A DNA stretch of 14,766 bases from Paenibacillus sp. oral taxon 786 str. D14 (lineage in GTDB: Bacteria > Bacillota > Bacilli > Paenibacillales > Paenibacillaceae), in assembly GCF_000159955.1 (NCBI RefSeq), contig NZ_GG695970.1:196253-211018 (forward strand), given 5' to 3'. Both the position numbers and the translations under genes were made by a program. The stretch's first letter is position 1. Each line of letters opens with the position of its first letter. Below are positions 1 to 7,132 of this stretch, in pieces. The notes beneath the pieces were generated by a model. That model was not told the origin of the DNA, searched no databases, and saw only the letters and a list, made by a program, of their open reading frames with translations.

Positions 1-7
1 CGAAAGC

Positions 8-403
8 ATGATTCAGTGTCCTTGGTGCGGAGAACAGGTCATATTGGTTGGTGACGTCTGTCCTGAATGCAAACATGAGGTGCTGCCGGAGCATCTGGAA
101 GGATTCCCCGGACCGGTATCGGGCGATCCTGTTGACCCTCCTCGGGTTGGGGATTACTTCGATTTGGAAGAGGTGCTGAAGCGTCGGTTCAAATGCAGCA
201 AGTGTGGAAACCAGGAAGCTGCGGTGAAAGAAGTGGCCATGACCGGTACCGGCTTAAGTAAACTGATGGACATTCAGCATAACCATTATTTATTCGTCTC
301 CTGCCTGAACTGCGGTCATGTGGAAATCTACGATCCGGATGTGCTTCGGGGACAGCCATCGGGTAAATTTTCGACGATATTGGACTTATTATTTGGAGGC
401 TAA
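8..403 (+). CDS. Double zinc-ribbon predicted nucleic-acid-binding protein (COG3478-like C-terminal half)
   Basis: A 131-residue protein with two four-cysteine zinc sites: C4/C7 with C18/C21, and C63/C66 with C99/C102. The second half, from about residue 60, matches what I know of the COG3478 zinc-ribbon family, including the segment KEVAMTGTGLSKL before a QHN motif and the second CxxC pair. Family members are often only about 70 residues long, so here an extra zinc ribbon and an acidic, proline-rich linker precede it. The molecular role of the family is unknown; nucleic-acid binding is a prediction. The start is the first ATG in the window. No ribosome site can be checked because only seven bases lie upstream, and the frame is open to the window edge, so a start further left is possible. 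The stop sits just after the ribosome site of the next gene, so the two are co-translated. Confidence 0.85.
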   Translation: MIQCPWCGEQVILVGDVCPECKHEVLPEHLEGFPGPVSGDPVDPPRVGDYFDLEEVLKRRFKCSKCGNQEAAVKEVAMTGTGLSKLMDIQHNHYLFVSCLNCGHVEIYDPDVLRGQPSGKFSTILDLLFGG

Positions 404-405
404 CG

Positions 406-828
406 ATGAAACGAACGGATGTCGTATATCTGTTAATTCCCGATGAGACGAGAACCAAGGTGCTCATGGTGCAAAATGAAAATGAAGCCTGGACGCTGCC
501 TGGAGGGGCGGTTGAGCCTGGCGAAACGCTGCAGATGGCGGCGATCCGCGAAGGGAAAGAGGAGACAGGGCTGGATGTCGAGGTGCACGGGATCGTGGCC
601 GTCAATGAATTCGTACATATGGACAACGAGGAGCATGTCATCCTGCTGACGTTCCGGGCGGAAATTACGGGTGGCGAGCTTGAGATCACCCGTCCGGACG
701 AGATTTTGGACATCGCATGGGTCGACGTGGAGCGCGCGGACGAACTGATGCCATATTATCCGAAAGGGATTAGCTCCATCGTGGCAAAAGGGGTGGAAGT
801 CACCTATTTCGATGAGGGGCGGATATGA
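406..828 (+). CDS. Nudix hydrolase (MutT-like)
   Basis: A 140-residue single-domain Nudix hydrolase, expected to cleave a nucleoside diphosphate linked to another moiety, with Mg2+ as cofactor. The Nudix box is complete: G34, E40, then R48-E49, E52-E53 and G55. The only deviation is Gly50, where a hydrophobic residue is usual. The metal-binding glutamates are all present, so it should be active; the substrate cannot be read from sequence. GGAGG at 395-399 lies just before the stop of the zinc-ribbon gene (TAA 401-403), and ATG follows at 406, so translation is probably coupled. The neighbouring zinc-ribbon gene gives no hint about substrate. The gene is followed by a strong hairpin and then a convergent permease gene. 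Confidence 0.9.
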   Translation: MKRTDVVYLLIPDETRTKVLMVQNENEAWTLPGGAVEPGETLQMAAIREGKEETGLDVEVHGIVAVNEFVHMDNEEHVILLTFRAEITGGELEITRPDEILDIAWVDVERADELMPYYPKGISSIVAKGVEVTYFDEGRI

Positions 829-831
829 GCA

Positions 832-872
832 AGGCTGCGATGGACAGACAGGATGCTGTCCTGCCGCAGCCT
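832..872. terminator. Long hairpin between convergent genes, no U-tract
   Basis: An inverted repeat has an outer arm AGGCTGCG (832-839) pairing with CGCAGCCT (865-872) and an inner arm GGACAG (842-847) pairing with CTGTCC (856-861). It starts three bases after the Nudix stop and ends 18 bases before the permease stop, which is the place for a shared terminator. Neither strand has a run of T after the stem, so it is not a standard intrinsic terminator. It could act as an RNA 3' end stabiliser or a Rho-assisted pause. Confidence 0.4.
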
Positions 873-890
873 CGTCCCGACCGTCTCAAA

Positions 891-2171
891 TTAGGCATCC
901 AGTGAAGTTGCCTTCCGCCGGCTGAAGCGCAGCTGGATCACGAGAAACAGCAGCGCAATAAGTAGCGGGTAGAGCATGGCCCAACCGGTGAACGGAAATA
1001 CGACGGCTGTAGCCGCAAACGAAATCCAGCTGAGAACAACGCCGGTTCGGCTGCCTTTGAGGAGACGGATTCCCGCAGCGCAGCCGCCCATGTACGTCAG
1101 AATAAAAGTCGCGTTCGGAAACTGGATCAGCGTGCTTAGAGAGACCGTCCCGGTACCGTAAAGCAGCATGACTGCCGTAAAGCAGAACATCAGAAACAAG
1201 AGCGAACCCGTTGGCGTATGAAACCGAGGTGACAACGAGTTCCACCATTTCGGGGCGTTTCCTTCGCGGGACATCGCATAAGCCACCCGAGCAGCGGCTC
1301 CGGTATAAGCGATGATTCCGGCCATGCAAATGAACAACCCGGTGACCCCCGCGACAATGCCGCCCCAGGAGCCCAGCGGCTGGCTGATGATCCAGACCAT
1401 CGAAGACTCCGAGCCGCCTTTCAGGTAGCTTTGCGTGCCAACCGTGGCCAGCGCAGATAGAAAATATAAGATCCCTACGATAATCGCAGCGGCGGTCACT
1501 CCTTTGATCGCCGCTTTTTGCGGATCCTTAAACTCCTCGGACAAGTGCGATACCGCCTCCCAGCCAATAAAGCACCAGAACAGCATGGAAGCCGCCTGAC
1601 CCACGCTGAGCCAACCATTTGGCATAAACGGGGTGAAATGGTTGCTTTCCATCCTTGGCAGCGCGGCTCCGAAAGCAAAGATTAATACAGCGGCGATGGC
1701 GATGACGACCGCGATCTGGATTTTGCCGGCAAGCTGCATGCCGATCCAGTTCATCAACAGGCCGGCAGCCAGCATCGCCGCAGCAACGGCCAGCTTGGCT
1801 CCTTCTCCCCAACCCAGCGCAGCGGTTAAATACCCGGCACCGGTTAATGCGGCGACCGGGGCACCAATCGGCACCGACATGAGGAAAAACCAGCCGACCA
1901 GTGTCCCCGCCTTATCTCCATAAGCCAATGTGACGAAGTGAGACACGCCCCCGGCATTTGGATATTTGGCTGACAGGAGGCCCATCGACAATGCCATCGG
2001 TAAGATTAGCAATGTCATGAATCCCCATGCGAGCAGGGAGGCCGGTCCGGCCATCTCCGCCGCCAGGCCCGGTACGATGAGCACACCAGAGCCCAGTACA
2101 GCGCCGATGTATAAAGCGATAGCCTGCGGCAGGCCAATTCCTTTTTGGAGTTTGCTGCTTGTTTGTTTCAT
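891..2171 (-). CDS. yjeH: APC-superfamily amino-acid exporter, YjeH-like
   Basis: A 426-residue hydrophobic protein with about 12 membrane segments. It resembles Escherichia coli YjeH, an exporter of methionine and branched-chain amino acids, in length and in several segments. These are the GSGVLIVPG motif in the first helix (about 27-35), a YPNAGGVSHF segment, a GWFFLMSVPIG stretch and a WCFIGWEAVSHLSEEF segment. I expect proton-coupled amino-acid efflux at the cytoplasmic membrane; the exact substrate is not certain. The start is supported by AGGA about nine bases upstream of the ATG on the minus strand. It is divergent from the LysR gene with 116 bp between the starts, a classical arrangement for LysR control. 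An amino-acid importer is the main alternative. Confidence 0.85.
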   Translation of the reverse strand: MKQTSSKLQKGIGLPQAIALYIGAVLGSGVLIVPGLAAEMAGPASLLAWGFMTLLILPMALSMGLLSAKYPNAGGVSHFVTLAYGDKAGTLVGWFFLMSVPIGAPVAALTGAGYLTAALGWGEGAKLAVAAAMLAAGLLMNWIGMQLAGKIQIAVVIAIAAVLIFAFGAALPRMESNHFTPFMPNGWLSVGQAASMLFWCFIGWEAVSHLSEEFKDPQKAAIKGVTAAAIIVGILYFLSALATVGTQSYLKGGSESSMVWIISQPLGSWGGIVAGVTGLFICMAGIIAYTGAAARVAYAMSREGNAPKWWNSLSPRFHTPTGSLLFLMFCFTAVMLLYGTGTVSLSTLIQFPNATFILTYMGGCAAGIRLLKGSRTGVVLSWISFAATAVVFPFTGWAMLYPLLIALLFLVIQLRFSRRKATSLDA

Positions 2172-2190
2172 GAAGCGATTCCTGCTTTCG

Positions 2191-2219
2191 TTGTGTTTTT
2201 TTCCAGCGTATCAGATAAT
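2191..2219 (+). promoter_or_regulatory. Candidate sigma-A promoter of the LysR gene
   Basis: TTGTGT (2191-2196) and GATAAT (2214-2219) are separated by 17 bases, giving a leader of about 60 bases before the LysR start at 2288. The reverse complement of the same -10 area reads TATTAT (2215-2220), which could serve as the -10 of the divergent permease. That side has no good -35, as expected for a promoter that needs an activator. Confidence 0.5.
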
Positions 2220-2239
2220 AGATCCATAGGAAAAACAGA

Positions 2240-2254
2240 ATTATCGAATTTAAT
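2240..2254. promoter_or_regulatory. Candidate LysR-type operator (T-N11-A box)
   Basis: ATTA-N7-TAAT at 2240-2254 fits the T-N11-A interrupted dyad bound by LysR-type regulators. Right next to it, TCGAATTT occurs twice as a direct repeat (2244-2251 and 2259-2266), and ATTCGAAT at 2257-2264 is a perfect palindrome. The box lies near the missing -35 of the divergent permease promoter, which suits an activating site. The assignment is by motif and position only. Confidence 0.4.
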
Positions 2255-2287
2255 CCATTCGAATTTCCGATGGGAGAGGATGAACGT

Positions 2288-3196
2288 ATGGAATCGCGTC
2301 ATTTGTTTACGTTTTTGGTGGTGGTTGAGGCCGGCAGCTTTACCCGGGCTGCCCAGCAGCTGGATTATGCGCAGTCCAGTGTGACGGCGCAGATTCAGGC
2401 TTTGGAGGCAGAAATCGGCTTGCCGTTGTTCGATCGAATCGGCAGAAAAATCGTCTTGACCGATGCGGGGCGGCGGCTGCTTCCTTACGCGCAGGAGATC
2501 GCCAAAATCCACGAAATGGCCAAAAATGCGCTGCACCCCGCGGCCGAAATGGCAGGATCTCTTAAAATCGGCGCACCGGAATCCCTGGCCGCGTTCCGAT
2601 TGCCGGAGGTGATTCGTCATTACCGGCAACGTTACCCCCTGGTGCAGATCGTGCTTAAGCCCGGTCAATGCTGGGAATTAAGGGATTTGGTGCGTTCGGG
2701 GGAACTGGACGTGGCCTTCCTGCTGCAACCGGAGGTGGAAGATCGGGATTTGCAGATCGAAACGCTGGTTCATGAACCGATGGCGTTGGTAGCTCCGGCC
2801 GACCATCCGTTAAGACATGAAGCAGAGGTTGTGCCGGATCAACTGAAGGATCAGACGATCCTGCACACCGAAAGCGGCTGCTCTTATCGAACTTTATTTG
2901 AGCGTTACTTGAATAGCCACGGCGTTTTTCCCGACCCGAATTTGGAGTTCTGGAGCATCGAAGCGATCAAACAGTGCGTGATGTCCGGGCTGGGAGTCTC
3001 CTTCTTACCGCTGGTCACCGTGCGCAGTGAGCTTGCGGAAGGCAAGCTGGTGAAGCTGAATTGGAATGACGAATCGCAGCGGGTGGCGACGCAGTTGGCA
3101 TTACACCGGAAGAAGTGGCGATCCCCTGCGTTGGAGCAATTCGTCTTGATGATTCGGGAACAAGCGGAGCGATGGCGGGAAGAAGCCGCTTTGTAG
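2288..3196 (+). CDS. LysR-family transcriptional regulator
   Basis: A 302-residue LysR-type regulator. The N-terminal winged helix-turn-helix covers about residues 1-60, with the typical segments GSFTRAAQQL, AQSSVTAQI and LEAEIGLPLFDR. The effector-binding domain follows from about residue 90 (LKIGAPESLAAFRLPEVI and GELDVAFLLQP). An in-frame ATG at 2270 would add six residues, but a GGGAGAGG ribosome site at 2271-2278 overlaps it and is placed correctly for the ATG at 2288, so I use 2288. The effector is unknown. The gene stands between a divergent YjeH-like exporter and a downstream co-directional amino-acid permease. An amino acid or its breakdown product is therefore a likely effector, but that is inference. 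Confidence 0.92.
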   Translation: MESRHLFTFLVVVEAGSFTRAAQQLDYAQSSVTAQIQALEAEIGLPLFDRIGRKIVLTDAGRRLLPYAQEIAKIHEMAKNALHPAAEMAGSLKIGAPESLAAFRLPEVIRHYRQRYPLVQIVLKPGQCWELRDLVRSGELDVAFLLQPEVEDRDLQIETLVHEPMALVAPADHPLRHEAEVVPDQLKDQTILHTESGCSYRTLFERYLNSHGVFPDPNLEFWSIEAIKQCVMSGLGVSFLPLVTVRSELAEGKLVKLNWNDESQRVATQLALHRKKWRSPALEQFVLMIREQAERWREEAAL

Positions 3197-3283
3197 TCCT
3201 GACATAAGGTTATACAACATAATTTCGTTAATTTTCGCCAATACTCCCTATAGTTTACTAAGAGCTTGAGGGAGGCTTGGCTT

Positions 3284-4756
3284 ATGGGCAATGGCAAGGC
3301 TGGCGAAAAAGGAATCTCGACGTTTCACTTAACGATGCTGGGGCTGGGGACGATTGTCGGAGGTTCGTTTTTTCTCGGTTCCAGCGTGGCGATTAAAGCA
3401 GCGGGTCCCAGCATTTTGATATCGTTTATTCTGGGCGGATTGCTGGTATACATCATTCTCTATGCCCTCTCGGAAATGACGGCGGCTGACCCGGTGCCGG
3501 GCTCGTTCCGGACGTATGCGGAGCGGAGCTTTGGCCGCGGGATTGGCTTTATTACCGGTTGGGTATATTGGGTGGGCTTGATTCTGGCGATGTCCAGTGA
3601 ATCGATCGCGGCGTCCACCTTTCTCAGGGAATGGTTTCCGAACTTTCCGGAGGTCGCGATGGGCATGCTCATCATCGTGGGGATCACGCTGCTTAATTTG
3701 CTTGGGGCCGATTATCTGAGCAAGCTTGAGAGCGGTCTGGCGGCGGTGAAGCTGCTGGCCATCGTCGGGTTCATCGTCATTGGCCTGGCCTTGATTGCGG
3801 GCTGGATTCCGGGGACTCCGGCCGCTGGGTTAGGCGAGCTGCGAAGCGAAGCGTGGTTTCCCGGCGGGATTGCAGGGATTGCAGGCAGTATGCTTATCGT
3901 GATGTTCAGCTATTCGGGATTTGAGGTGATCGGCTTAGCCGCTTCCGAGGTGGAGAACCCGAAAAAGACAATTCCCCGGGCGATTAATATGACCCTGATC
4001 AGTTTGCTAGCCCTCTATATCGCCGCGATCGCCGTGATTCTGATGTTGTATCCGACGCAAGGAATGGTTGCGGACCAAAGCCCGTTAGTTTTAGCCTTAA
4101 CCCGCTGGGGAATGGGATGGGCCGGGACACTGATTAATATCGTGATGATTACGGCGATTCTGTCCACCATGCTGGCTTCGACGTTTGGGCTTGCCCGGAT
4201 GCTGCGTTCGCTGGCCGCGGAAGGCCACGCCCCCGCATGGCTTAAAGACCGACATGATATCCCGTACAAGGGCATCCTGTTCTCGGGAGCCGCCATGCTG
4301 CTCGGCTTGGCGATGGGGTACCTGCTGCCTCAGCAGGTGTACCTCTTTCTAGTCAGCTGCGGCGGATTTTCGCTGTTGTTCTCCTACTTTATCATTTTGG
4401 CCTCCCACTATCGCTGGCGGCGTGTAACGCCTTGCTCTCCGGAAGCTGCATGTCAGCTTCCGGGTTTCCCGTATACGTCCTGGGTTGGTCTTATCGGCAT
4501 GGTCGCTATCATTGTGAGCATGCCCTTTATTTCCGGACAAGGAACTGGTTTGGTGGTTGGATTAGGATTAACTGCGCTGCTCGCCGGGATCTACTGGGTG
4601 AAAGAGAGACGGAATCGAGTACCGGCTGCGTCCGGTCAACGCCCGATTCCTGCGCCGCTGATGGAAGCGGCCGAGGAGATCACCGGTAATCGCGATGTTC
4701 GGGAGACGGCGGATGAAGCATCGGACTCGACGACCGTGACGAAAAAGAAAAATTAA
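3284..4756 (+). CDS. Amino-acid permease, APC superfamily
   Basis: A 490-residue protein with about 12 membrane segments and a hydrophilic C-terminal tail of roughly 45 residues. The first helix has GTIVGGSFFLG (about 22-32), the glycine-rich substrate motif of amino-acid/polyamine/organocation permeases. A later conserved segment is SYSGFEVIGLAASEVENPKKTIPRA, shown here only by its parts FSYSGFE and ENPKKTIPRA. It is expected to import an amino acid with a proton; the substrate cannot be named. A TTG at 3266 is in frame, but GGGAGG at 3270-3275 points to the ATG at 3284. The gene lies 87 bp after the LysR stop. A TATAGT at 3249-3254 could be its own -10, with only a weak -35. An intrinsic terminator follows. 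Confidence 0.9.
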   Translation: MGNGKAGEKGISTFHLTMLGLGTIVGGSFFLGSSVAIKAAGPSILISFILGGLLVYIILYALSEMTAADPVPGSFRTYAERSFGRGIGFITGWVYWVGLILAMSSESIAASTFLREWFPNFPEVAMGMLIIVGITLLNLLGADYLSKLESGLAAVKLLAIVGFIVIGLALIAGWIPGTPAAGLGELRSEAWFPGGIAGIAGSMLIVMFSYSGFEVIGLAASEVENPKKTIPRAINMTLISLLALYIAAIAVILMLYPTQGMVADQSPLVLALTRWGMGWAGTLINIVMITAILSTMLASTFGLARMLRSLAAEGHAPAWLKDRHDIPYKGILFSGAAMLLGLAMGYLLPQQVYLFLVSCGGFSLLFSYFIILASHYRWRRVTPCSPEAACQLPGFPYTSWVGLIGMVAIIVSMPFISGQGTGLVVGLGLTALLAGIYWVKERRNRVPAASGQRPIPAPLMEAAEEITGNRDVRETADEASDSTTVTKKKN

Positions 4757-4778
4757 CAGCATAGGCCGCTTATGATCC

Positions 4779-4816
4779 AAGACCTGCTCCGATTCTTTTC
4801 GGGGGAGGTCTTTTTT
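4779..4816 (+). terminator. Intrinsic terminator after the amino-acid permease
   Basis: AAGACCT (4779-4785) pairs with AGGTCTT (right arm ending at 4812). The stem extends inward through CTCC with GGGG after one mismatch, and a run of six T follows from 4811. It lies 23 bases after the permease stop and should end the permease transcript. Confidence 0.8.
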
Positions 4817-4824
4817 CGGGGAGT

Positions 4825-4838
4825 GATTCGACCGAATC
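4825..4838. promoter_or_regulatory. Short palindrome upstream of the TSUP gene
   Basis: GATTCG-AC-CGAATC is a perfect 6+6 dyad with a two-base centre, just after the permease terminator and about 95 bases before the TSUP start. It could be an operator, but no regulator is assigned and no convincing promoter is visible between it and the gene. Confidence 0.25.
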
Positions 4839-4931
4839 CAGAGATGGAGCATAGAAAGAAATGGTCGATGGTGGTAAAGTAGACGAAGCATAACTAGTGG
4901 AAGTTTTTTACCCCAAAAGGAGCCTGGGATC

Positions 4932-5669
4932 ATGGAGTTGTCCGTTCTTATCTTGCTTGGAGTCATCGTTATCTTTGTTGCTGGATTTACCCAAGGGCTG
5001 ACGAGCTTTGGATTTGCGCTGATTGCGACGCCGATTCTGGGTCAGATCATCCCGCTGCAGCAAACCGTACCCATCGTCGTGATATTGAGTCTTTGCACCA
5101 ATGGGATCGTATTTGCCGGTTGCTACAAACACGCTGATATTCGCAAGATATGGCTCCTGATCCTCTCCAGTCTGCTGGCGGCTCCGCTGGGGACGTATCT
5201 CTTGCTGTTTCTGAGTGCGGACATCTTAAAGCTGGCAACGGGTGTAGTCATCGTCCTTGTAGCTGCACTGCAGCTGGCAGGCAAGACGTTTCCGATCAAG
5301 CGGGACCGATTGGCCTACCTGCCCGTCGGTGCAGCGAGCGGGCTGCTGAACGGCAGCATCTCGATGAGCGGCCCGCCGGTTGCTTTGTTTTTATCCAATC
5401 AGGGCGTAGGCAAGGAGACGTTTCGGGCCAATATTTCGGTGTACGGCATTTTCCTGAACATTGTGACGATCTTAACCTATCTGTATGGGGGATTGCTGAC
5501 CCCGGAGACACTTCATTATACGGCGTGGTTCGTGCCCAGTATGCTGGTTGGCGTATTCGTTGGCATACGTGCACTGAAGAAGCTCAACGAGCAGCGGTTT
5601 AAGCGCATCGCCCTGTGGCTGATCGCCGCTTCCGGCGTCTGGACGATCATCGGTGTTTTGATGGGGTGA
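4932..5669 (+). CDS. TSUP-family (TauE/SafE) membrane exporter
   Basis: A 245-residue membrane protein with about eight hydrophobic segments in two similar halves, the usual size for TauE/SafE transporters. The first half has GFTQGLTSFGFALIATP (residues 18-34), the family's glycine/phenylalanine signature. The second half has the matching segment GLLNGSISMSGPPVALF near residue 135. Family members export sulfite, organosulfur compounds or other small anions; which one applies here is unknown. AAAGGAG at 4916-4922 is well placed for the ATG. The next gene starts 39 bases after the stop without a terminator, so a shared transcript with the acetyltransferase is likely. Confidence 0.88.
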   Translation: MELSVLILLGVIVIFVAGFTQGLTSFGFALIATPILGQIIPLQQTVPIVVILSLCTNGIVFAGCYKHADIRKIWLLILSSLLAAPLGTYLLLFLSADILKLATGVVIVLVAALQLAGKTFPIKRDRLAYLPVGAASGLLNGSISMSGPPVALFLSNQGVGKETFRANISVYGIFLNIVTILTYLYGGLLTPETLHYTAWFVPSMLVGVFVGIRALKKLNEQRFKRIALWLIAASGVWTIIGVLMG

Positions 5670-5708
5670 GTTAGTTGGATTATGGTTTATGAAAAGGGGG
5701 GATAGACC

Positions 5709-6218
5709 GTGATTAGGCTGGAGCAGGCGGTAGAGCGGGACATCGAAGGTATTGCACACGTTCATATTGAAAGCTGGAAAACCACATACCGAGGGTTAAT
5801 TGCTGATGAATTTCTCGACCCAATCACCCAAGAACGTCGAGTCAAGCTATGGTTAGACATCTTCGCCTCACTTCAGGATGACGATAGAATCGTAGTAGGC
5901 AAAGATGGAGATTGCGTTGTTGCCTTTGCCCACGGTGGGAAATGTCGGGAAGCTGAATTAGGTTATGAAGGGGAACTTTACTCCATCTATATTCTCAAAG
6001 AATACCAAGGAATGGGTCTAGGACAGCAACTGCTGAACCATATCATCAATCACCTGCGCAGCAAAGGTAATACATCGATGATGGCTTGGGTTTTGGAGGG
6101 TAACCCATCAATTGACTTTTACCTTCGCATGGGGGGCAAACCCTTTAGCAGCAAAGAAATCCAGATCGGCAACGAGGTGAAACGCGAAATTGCAATCGGT
6201 TGGAGTCTTGTTGAATAG
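5709..6218 (+). CDS. GNAT-family N-acetyltransferase
   Basis: A 169-residue GNAT acetyltransferase, expected to transfer an acetyl group from acetyl-CoA to an amine. The acetyl-CoA-binding motif A is visible as YILKEYQGMGLGQQLL, with the QGMGLG pyrophosphate loop. The N-terminal pattern of a DIEGIA segment followed by ESWKTTY is common in the family. The start is GTG at 5709 with a purine-rich AAAAGGGGGG site at 5693-5702. The acceptor substrate is unknown. The stop TAG (6216-6218) overlaps the ribosome site of the HXXEE gene, so the two are co-translated. Base composition is somewhat more A/T-rich than the neighbours, which may hint at a separate origin. Confidence 0.9.
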   Translation: MIRLEQAVERDIEGIAHVHIESWKTTYRGLIADEFLDPITQERRVKLWLDIFASLQDDDRIVVGKDGDCVVAFAHGGKCREAELGYEGELYSIYILKEYQGMGLGQQLLNHIINHLRSKGNTSMMAWVLEGNPSIDFYLRMGGKPFSSKEIQIGNEVKREIAIGWSLVE

Positions 6219-6230
6219 GAGGTGCCACAA

Positions 6231-6752
6231 ATGAGCCATATCAGCCTTTCGTCTCTGGTTTGGCTGTTTCTCGTGGTGTTTGTGATTCACGACATGGAGG
6301 AGATTATCTGGGTAGGACCTTGGGCGAAGCGGAATCGCCAGAAGGTGGTGGCCGCCGTCCCGGCGAGCCTGAAGCGCTCGTTAACCCAGATGCTGGACAT
6401 CACTAGCGGTCAATTCGCCGTAGCCGTGCTCCTGGAATTTATCGTTTTTGTTCCGTTTACGCTGATAGCGGCGGAGCAGGGGAGGTACTTTATTTTTCTG
6501 GCGTTTAATACGTTATTCTTCTTGCATGTGTTTACCCATGTCGCCCAATCGTTGTATCTGAAAATGTACACCCCGGGCGTCGTCACTGCTATCCTTATTG
6601 TGCTGCCTTATTCGTTACTGCTGTTTAACCGCTTACTTTCGGAAAAAGTAGTGACTTGTGGAGAAATCCTGCTCAGCCTCCCGGTAGGCCTGCTGGTTGT
6701 GCCCCTGGTGCTGGCCGGGCATGAGTTGGGGAAGCGCTGGGTAAAATCCTAG
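6231..6752 (+). CDS. HXXEE-domain membrane protein of unknown function
   Basis: A 173-residue membrane protein with about four or five hydrophobic segments. H20-D-M-E23-E24 near the first membrane segment is the motif that names the HXXEE family (Pfam HXXEE). Further conserved-looking polar residues are H99 and H103 in a FFLHVFTH segment and H164-E165 near the C terminus. These could form a metal site at the membrane, but no biochemical role is established for the family. A GTG at 6222 is in frame but lies inside the ribosome site; TAGGAGG at 6216-6222 fits the ATG at 6231. Coupling to the GNAT gene suggests a shared task, not yet named. No terminator with a T-run follows. Confidence 0.85.
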   Translation: MSHISLSSLVWLFLVVFVIHDMEEIIWVGPWAKRNRQKVVAAVPASLKRSLTQMLDITSGQFAVAVLLEFIVFVPFTLIAAEQGRYFIFLAFNTLFFLHVFTHVAQSLYLKMYTPGVVTAILIVLPYSLLLFNRLLSEKVVTCGEILLSLPVGLLVVPLVLAGHELGKRWVKS

Positions 6753-6773
6753 ACTCTCTCTCACCAAGAAGGG

Positions 6774-6917
6774 TCACCCACCCCCCTTCCCGACACGCTC
6801 CCCGTCCACCATCAACATTCGCTTGAACGAAGGAGACGGCCCGCTTTCCGTCAGCACCGTAACACCAACCAGTCCTTTGTTCTTATATATATGGTTTGTG
6901 AAACTGACAACATTCGT
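6774..6917 (-). pseudogene. Possible decayed gene, C-terminal fragment (unrecognised)
   Basis: On the minus strand, 47 codons are open between an in-frame TAG (6918-6920) and a TGA (6774-6776). The translation contains KNKGLVGVTVLTESG and FKRMLMVDGERVG and looks protein-like. Codon choice (GTG, CTG, ACG, GGG, AGC) resembles the surrounding genes. Upstream of the TAG the same frame continues for only about ten codons. I do not recognise a family. Read with the next fragment it may be one gene broken by a frameshift and a nonsense change. An open frame of this length can also occur by chance. Confidence 0.25.
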
Positions 6918-6937
6918 CTATTCCTTGGCGATGAAAT

Positions 6938-7132
6938 TTAGCTTGGAAACGCATCAGACAAGGCTTTGCCGATTACATTGGTAATAAAGAAAGCGATTTC
7001 ATGAATAGGGGTAGCTTTCTCGGTTGAGGTCAGTGTATCATAGTTTTTGTAAGAAGTAATTTTTATAGTGAAGCGTTTTTGATATACGACCCGGCTGGAG
7101 ATAGGTCCATATCCGAAGCTGGGTCCCGTTAT
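6938..7132 (-). pseudogene. Possible decayed gene, upstream fragment (unrecognised)
   Basis: On the minus strand, 64 codons are open between a TAA at 7133-7135 and a TAA at 6938-6940, with no usable ATG, GTG or TTG at the front. The translation includes VYQKRFTIKITSYKNY and HEIAFFITNVIGKALSDAF, an amphipathic pattern that looks like real protein. It lies in a different frame from the 6774-6917 fragment, so joining them needs a frameshift. The region overlaps the leader of the following GNAT gene. No family is recognised, and chance is a real alternative. Confidence 0.3.
7088..7125 (+). repeat. Hairpin in the leader of the GNAT gene
   Basis: GACCCGGCT (7088-7096) pairs with AGCTGGGTC (7117-7125) over nine base pairs including one G-U. 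The 20-base loop can form a second stem of GGAGAT with ATATCC. The hairpin ends 33 bases before the GNAT start. Neither strand has a T-run after it, so it is not a standard terminator; a leader structure or a mobile palindrome are alternatives. Confidence 0.4.

Noticed and set aside
189..713. A 174-codon minus-strand frame across the zinc-ribbon and Nudix genes
   Set aside because: It spans two confirmed genes on the other strand and has a low-complexity Ser-rich translation, so it is a shadow.
2270..2287. Upstream ATG for the LysR gene
   Set aside because: It overlaps the ribosome site, and the LysR family normally begins near the MESRHL-type N terminus at 2288.
3266..3283. TTG start for the second amino-acid permease
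   Set aside because: The ribosome site GGGAGG lies after this TTG and fits the ATG at 3284.
6771..6800. Terminator after the HXXEE gene
   Set aside because: Only a very short GGGT/ACCC dyad is present and no T-run follows.
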